Shown piece after piece: positions 6,753 to 9,209 of a stretch of DNA of 9,209 nucleotides. The notes beneath the pieces are model-generated. The model was not told where the DNA came from. It saw only the letters and a program-made list of their open reading frames with translations, and made no database searches. Source of the stretch: a bacterium SM23_31 (GTDB lineage: Bacteria; SM23-31); the NCBI GenBank assembly GCA_001304035.1, contig LJUD01000181.1, positions 1-9,209 of the forward strand, given 5' to 3'. How positions within the stretch are numbered: position 1 is the stretch's first letter; every line of letters starts with the position of its first letter. Made by a program: the position numbers and the translations under genes.

Positions 6753-7463
6753 TTAGAGTATGTTGTGTTCGACGAAGCTATAATACTTCTGCCCTGCAAT
6801 TATTATATGGTCAATTACATTAATACCGATTATTGATCCTGCCTGCACAAGTTTTAGGGTAACTTCCTTATCTTCCTTGCTTGGTTCCGGATTCCCGCTG
6901 GGATGGTTATGAATAATGATGATTCCAGCGGCAGAATCCGTTATAGCTTTTTTAAAAACTTCCCTCGGATGAACAATACTCGCATTCAGGCTGCCGCGGG
7001 TTACAATTTGCTCACCTGTAATATTATTAGCAGTGTCAAGCAGAATTATCCTGAATTCTTCCTGTTTAACCGTTTCAAGCAAGTGTATATACCGGTTTGC
7101 AATTGTCACCGGTGAAAGAACATTTACTTTCTCCGGTCGAACTCCGGCTGCTAACCTCCTTCCCAGTTCAAATGCTGCAACTAACGTTACTGCTTTTGCT
7201 GCGCCAATGCCCTTAAACTGCTTGAATTCACCGATACTTCTCCCGGATAATTCCTGCAAATTACTGTAATGAACAAGCAGACTTTTCGCAAGATCAACTG
7301 CTGTAATCGTGTCAGTGCCAGCCCGCAGTATTATCGCCACTAACTCCGCATCGGACAGTTGTGACGGTCCATGGTGCAATAATTTCTCACGCGGGCGTTC
7401 ATCCTCAGGCCAATCTTTAATCCGGGTATGATAAAATCCCGATTCTTTTATTTTATCGGTCAA
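6753..7463 (-). CDS. radC: RadC family protein (JAB/JAMM metalloprotease-like domain)
   Basis: The 236-residue product has the usual RadC layout. An N-terminal UPF0758 part begins IKDWPEDERPREKLL (15-29), with LSDAELVAIILRAGT (36-50). A helix-hairpin-helix segment follows, FKQFKGIGAAKAVTLVAAFELGRR (80-103). The C-terminal JAB domain carries the full metal site HNHPSGNPEPSKED (185-198): H185, H187, S195 and D198 in HxH-x7-S-x2-D. RadC was once linked to DNA repair, but its molecular role remains unsettled. The start is TTG at 7463, placed two codons after an in-frame TAA; no ATG or GTG gives a complete N-terminus, so TTG is the best choice. No Shine-Dalgarno is seen. It is first in the run with the MinD-like gene (137 bases on) and the carboxyltransferase, and a promoter lies about 85 bases upstream. 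Confidence 0.93.
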   Translation of the reverse strand: MTDKIKESGFYHTRIKDWPEDERPREKLLHHGPSQLSDAELVAIILRAGTDTITAVDLAKSLLVHYSNLQELSGRSIGEFKQFKGIGAAKAVTLVAAFELGRRLAAGVRPEKVNVLSPVTIANRYIHLLETVKQEEFRIILLDTANNITGEQIVTRGSLNASIVHPREVFKKAITDSAAGIIIIHNHPSGNPEPSKEDKEVTLKLVQAGSIIGINVIDHIIIAGQKYYSFVEHNIL

Positions 7464-7548
7464 AATTTAATAAATATTAAGGAAGTAAAGAAAAATCAGC
7501 AATCCAATTACTCAAAGAGGATGGATATCTATACATAAATCCATGTTA

Positions 7549-7577
7549 AATATAGTAAAAAAGCCAGAAATATGCAA
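7549..7577 (-). promoter_or_regulatory. Promoter of radC (sigma70-like)
   Basis: On the minus strand TTGCAT (7577-7572) and TATATT (7554-7549) are 17 bases apart. The start of transcription would be near 7542, giving a leader of about 80 bases. That leader would begin with an ATGGAT/ATCCAT stem (7544-7521), which could act as an operator or mRNA hairpin. The TATATT element and the 17-base spacer are the same as at glgA. Confidence 0.45.
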
Positions 7578-7921
7578 TAACTAAAATCAATATATCCGGT
7601 TCTTCATGCTCTTTAAATCAATTGGGCTGGTAAATTAAAAACGCAAATACCCGAAAGTTCTGATAATGTTCTTCGGGCAATCAAGTTAAAGCGGGGGCAA
7701 CATCTGAAACAGACATCATTGCAAGAGGAAGGATTGTACTGTTTTACTTACAAATGAATCTCCAGGCAGCTTTCTCGGAATTTTTAATATTTTAAATTTG
7801 TTCTTGAATTTCCTTCTGCGACTTATCCTTTAGCCAAAAATTCGATATAGGTTTTTATATTTACCGAATTAACATTACAAAATTTTCAGCATTCTTATTT
7901 CTCAATAATTTTATACGTCGA

Positions 7922-7998
7922 GTAGGGATGATTTTTCCCCGCCCATTCAGTTATACCGGTATTTCTGTTTTCTCGGGGCGGGGAAACCCCGCCCCTAC
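7922..7998. repeat. Small inverted-repeat element with GC-rich termini (MITE-like)
   Basis: The left end 7922-7944 and the reverse complement of the right end 7976-7998 are both 23 bases, begin GTAGGG and end CCCCGCCC; 18 of 23 positions agree. The right end is itself a perfect hairpin, GGGGCGGGG-AAA-CCCCGCCCC (7975-7995); the left end has lost much of its own stem. The GC-rich ends stand out sharply in AT-rich DNA. No transposase frame lies inside. I see no clear target-site duplication. Confidence 0.55.
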
Positions 7999-8033
7999 AT
8001 GTGTATGTTTATTGAGTTGAATCTTATTAACCA

Positions 8034-8209
8034 AACTTTGATAAAAATTAACAATTGTAAAGAAAGTATCAATCAACAGTGAACCGTAATTCTGCTTTTA
8101 AAGCAAAGACTAAAGTGACGATTTTCTCTTCATCATTGAGTTGATGATAAATTTCCAAAACACAAATCAAATAAAAAAATTCGGTCAAAAACTAAAATTT
8201 ATCAAAGTT
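8034..8209. repeat. 12-base inverted pair enclosing 152 bases
   Basis: AACTTTGATAAA at 8034-8045 is the exact reverse complement of TTTATCAAAGTT at 8198-8209; similarity fades outside. The 152 bases between are AT-rich and non-coding. The arrangement resembles the termini of a short non-autonomous element, but no target duplication is seen and the arms are short and AT-rich, so chance is not excluded. Confidence 0.3.
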
Positions 8210-8229
8210 CAGCCGTATATTTAAAATCA

Positions 8230-9209
8230 TCAAAAGTACAATACTTCAGCCTTAGCGGGGTGATTCTCACCGTAAACACGATTCCAGACGGCGGAGCTTT
8301 CCATACAGAGGTAGACGAAGGTTTTTGGGCTTTTTTCAATAATCCATGAGAGCATTTTTTTATATATTTCTGTGCGTACCGGCTGAATATACCGCAGTTT
8401 GCCGTCCCGGCACTGCACCATTTCGTCATAAATGATAGACGTTTTCGGAAACCTTTTCCGGATCGCCGTTTTCCCTGCGGGAGTGAACCTGAGAACGCCG
8501 AGGCTGACCCAGAGAACATCTTCCGGGTGGACATAATCGAACATCATATTCACCACATCACGATAGCTCTTTTCCCAACCGTCGTGGAGAATAACCGGAT
8601 CGAAATGAAACGCCAGTTTATACCCGGCATCCCTGCAGAGCCGTGCAGAGGAGAGCCGCTCTTCCAATGATGCGCATTTATATTCTTCGGCATCTATGAT
8701 ATTCTGCGGATTGAGCGACCATGCGATAATCGTTCTGCCGTTCGGATCAAGCGACAGAAGATTATCGACAAAATCAGCCTTGGTTTTCAATTCCAGCAGG
8801 AGATTGTCAAACTTTGCGAAAAACGGAACGATTTCGGCGCTGAATCCGGTAATCTCATCGAGCGCAAGCGAATCGGCAAGCTCGCCGGTTCCAATGCGGA
8901 GAACATGTTCCCGGCTCATGCCGGCAAACGCTTCAACTTCCGCACGGAAGTCATCCAGGTTCGTATTCACCGTAATGTTTTGCGTATTGAGATAGCTCCG
9001 GAGGTAGCAGTAGGTGCAGTCTAAATGGCAGTTGAGGGCAATGTTTGCTACGAAATAATTACAGCAGATGTGATTTTTAGTACCCGGACAGCGTTCGATA
9101 AACGGACCCCGGTTCCGCCGGAGAAATAACGTGCGCTTCCCCTGAGTACTCGGGGTACTCGGAGTAATACTATCCATCCCGGGTTTATGTCCGGCTGCAC
9201 CGCTGCCCA
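8230..9209 (-). CDS. SPL-like radical SAM protein (spore photoproduct lyase family), probably 5' partial
   Basis: From the ATG at 9177 the product has 315 residues. It shows CPGTKNHICCNYFVAN (30-45), then the iron-sulfur motif CHLDCTYC (C50, C54, C57), RIGTGELADSLALD (94-107), LELKTKAD (128-135), LAFHFDPVILHDGWEKSY (188-205) and VYLCMESSAVW (288-298). This order fits the SPL/SplB-like radical SAM family, whose members reductively cleave S-adenosylmethionine. Relatives I recall carry some 60 residues before the segment GKRTLFLRRNRGPF. The frame stays open from 9177 to the edge without another start, so the true N-terminus probably lies outside the window; 9177 is the alternative start. The region CysThrSerAsp, where Bacillus SplB has its hydrogen-donor cysteine, reads GluLeuAlaAsp here, so spore photoproduct repair is not implied. 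Two sampled 60-base lines of this gene have 52-58% GC, against 43% for one in glgA. Confidence 0.85.
   Translation of the reverse strand, partial: GSGAAGHKPGMDSITPSTPSTQGKRTLFLRRNRGPFIERCPGTKNHICCNYFVANIALNCHLDCTYCYLRSYLNTQNITVNTNLDDFRAEVEAFAGMSREHVLRIGTGELADSLALDEITGFSAEIVPFFAKFDNLLLELKTKADFVDNLLSLDPNGRTIIAWSLNPQNIIDAEEYKCASLEERLSSARLCRDAGYKLAFHFDPVILHDGWEKSYRDVVNMMFDYVHPEDVLWVSLGVLRFTPAGKTAIRKRFPKTSIIYDEMVQCRDGKLRYIQPVRTEIYKKMLSWIIEKSPKTFVYLCMESSAVWNRVYGENHPAKAEVLYF

Larger units (their letters stand above)
7464..8229. other. Long non-coding gap between radC and the radical SAM gene
   Basis: These 766 AT-rich bases have no gene I can support on either strand and no tRNA-like fold. From low to high coordinates they hold an ATGGAT...ATCCAT hairpin (7521-7544) in the probable radC leader, the radC promoter (7549-7577) and a CCCGAA...TTCGGG stem (7650-7677). 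Then come open but start-less frames over about 7617-7795, a GC-rich inverted-repeat element (7922-7998), a TGCTTTTAAAGCA palindrome (8093-8105) and a 12-base inverted pair (8034-8045 with 8198-8209). This mix suggests a graveyard of small mobile elements. Confidence 0.6.

Noticed and set aside
6724..6753. Short AGCT-atg-AGCT stem after the radC stop, as terminator.
   Set aside because: Only four pairs and no following T-run on the minus strand; it looks like ordinary spacer sequence.
7617..7795. Two start-less open frames on the plus strand (about 42-46 codons each), one reading GNQVKAGATSETD.
   Set aside because: Neither has a usable start codon. A faint likeness to the four-helix-bundle (23S intervening-sequence) protein motif 'GNQ..rSGTS' is too weak to call a remnant.
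7464..8229. CRISPR array or other regularly spaced repeats in the long gap.
   Set aside because: The repeats seen are inverted pairs, not regularly spaced direct repeats, and no cas gene is present.
8202..8534. A 110-codon minus-strand frame overlapping the end of the radical SAM gene.
   Set aside because: It is a shadow in another frame of the gene with clear family motifs, and its composition (Arg/Ser/Lys-rich) is typical of such shadows.

Overview
This window looks like a chromosomal segment from a Gram-negative bacterium of the Fibrobacterota-Chlorobiota-Bacteroidota kind (for example an Ignavibacteria-, Marinimicrobia- or Calditrichota-like lineage). That placement is an inference and is weak. 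It rests on a moderately AT-rich composition, start codons with almost no Shine-Dalgarno sequences, a lipoprotein with paired DNRLRE-like domains next to an outer-membrane protein with an 'RAVGMGGAGLAVRDP' N-terminus, and a heptose-phosphate phosphatase that implies LPS. All convincing genes lie on the minus strand, so transcription runs from high to low coordinates.

Layout in transcription order. (1) 9209-8230: an SPL-like radical SAM protein, open to the right edge and richer in GC than the rest. (2) 8229-7464: a 766-base gap with no supportable gene, holding palindromes and a possible 77-base inverted-repeat element. It ends in a good promoter-like sequence for radC. (3) 7463-4197: radC (TTG start), a MinD/ParA-type ATPase gene whose P-loop end is lost, and, 1 base after it, a propionyl-CoA carboxylase-type carboxyltransferase. 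(4) 4196-3940: a spacer with two GC-rich hairpins and a sigma70-like promoter. (5) 3939-2458: glgA, followed by a clear intrinsic terminator at 2366-2339. (6) 2457-2073: a 385-base spacer with a long hairpin repeat. (7) 2072-1: a compact run of gmhB, a DNRLRE-like lipoprotein overlapping it by 14 bases, and, 13 bases later, the start of an outer-membrane protein that leaves the window.

Functionally this is mostly housekeeping: glycogen synthesis (glgA), acyl-CoA carboxylation (pccB-like), LPS heptose precursor processing (gmhB), a RadC/JAB-domain protein, and envelope proteins. I do not see a complete novel multi-gene system. The observations most worth checking are the MinD-like gene that is intact except for its ATP-binding loop, the SPL-like radical SAM enzyme without the SP-lyase cysteine, a family of related GC-rich hairpins in two intergenic spacers, the inverted-repeat elements in the 766-base gap, and a 12-base direct repeat over the glgA promoter.
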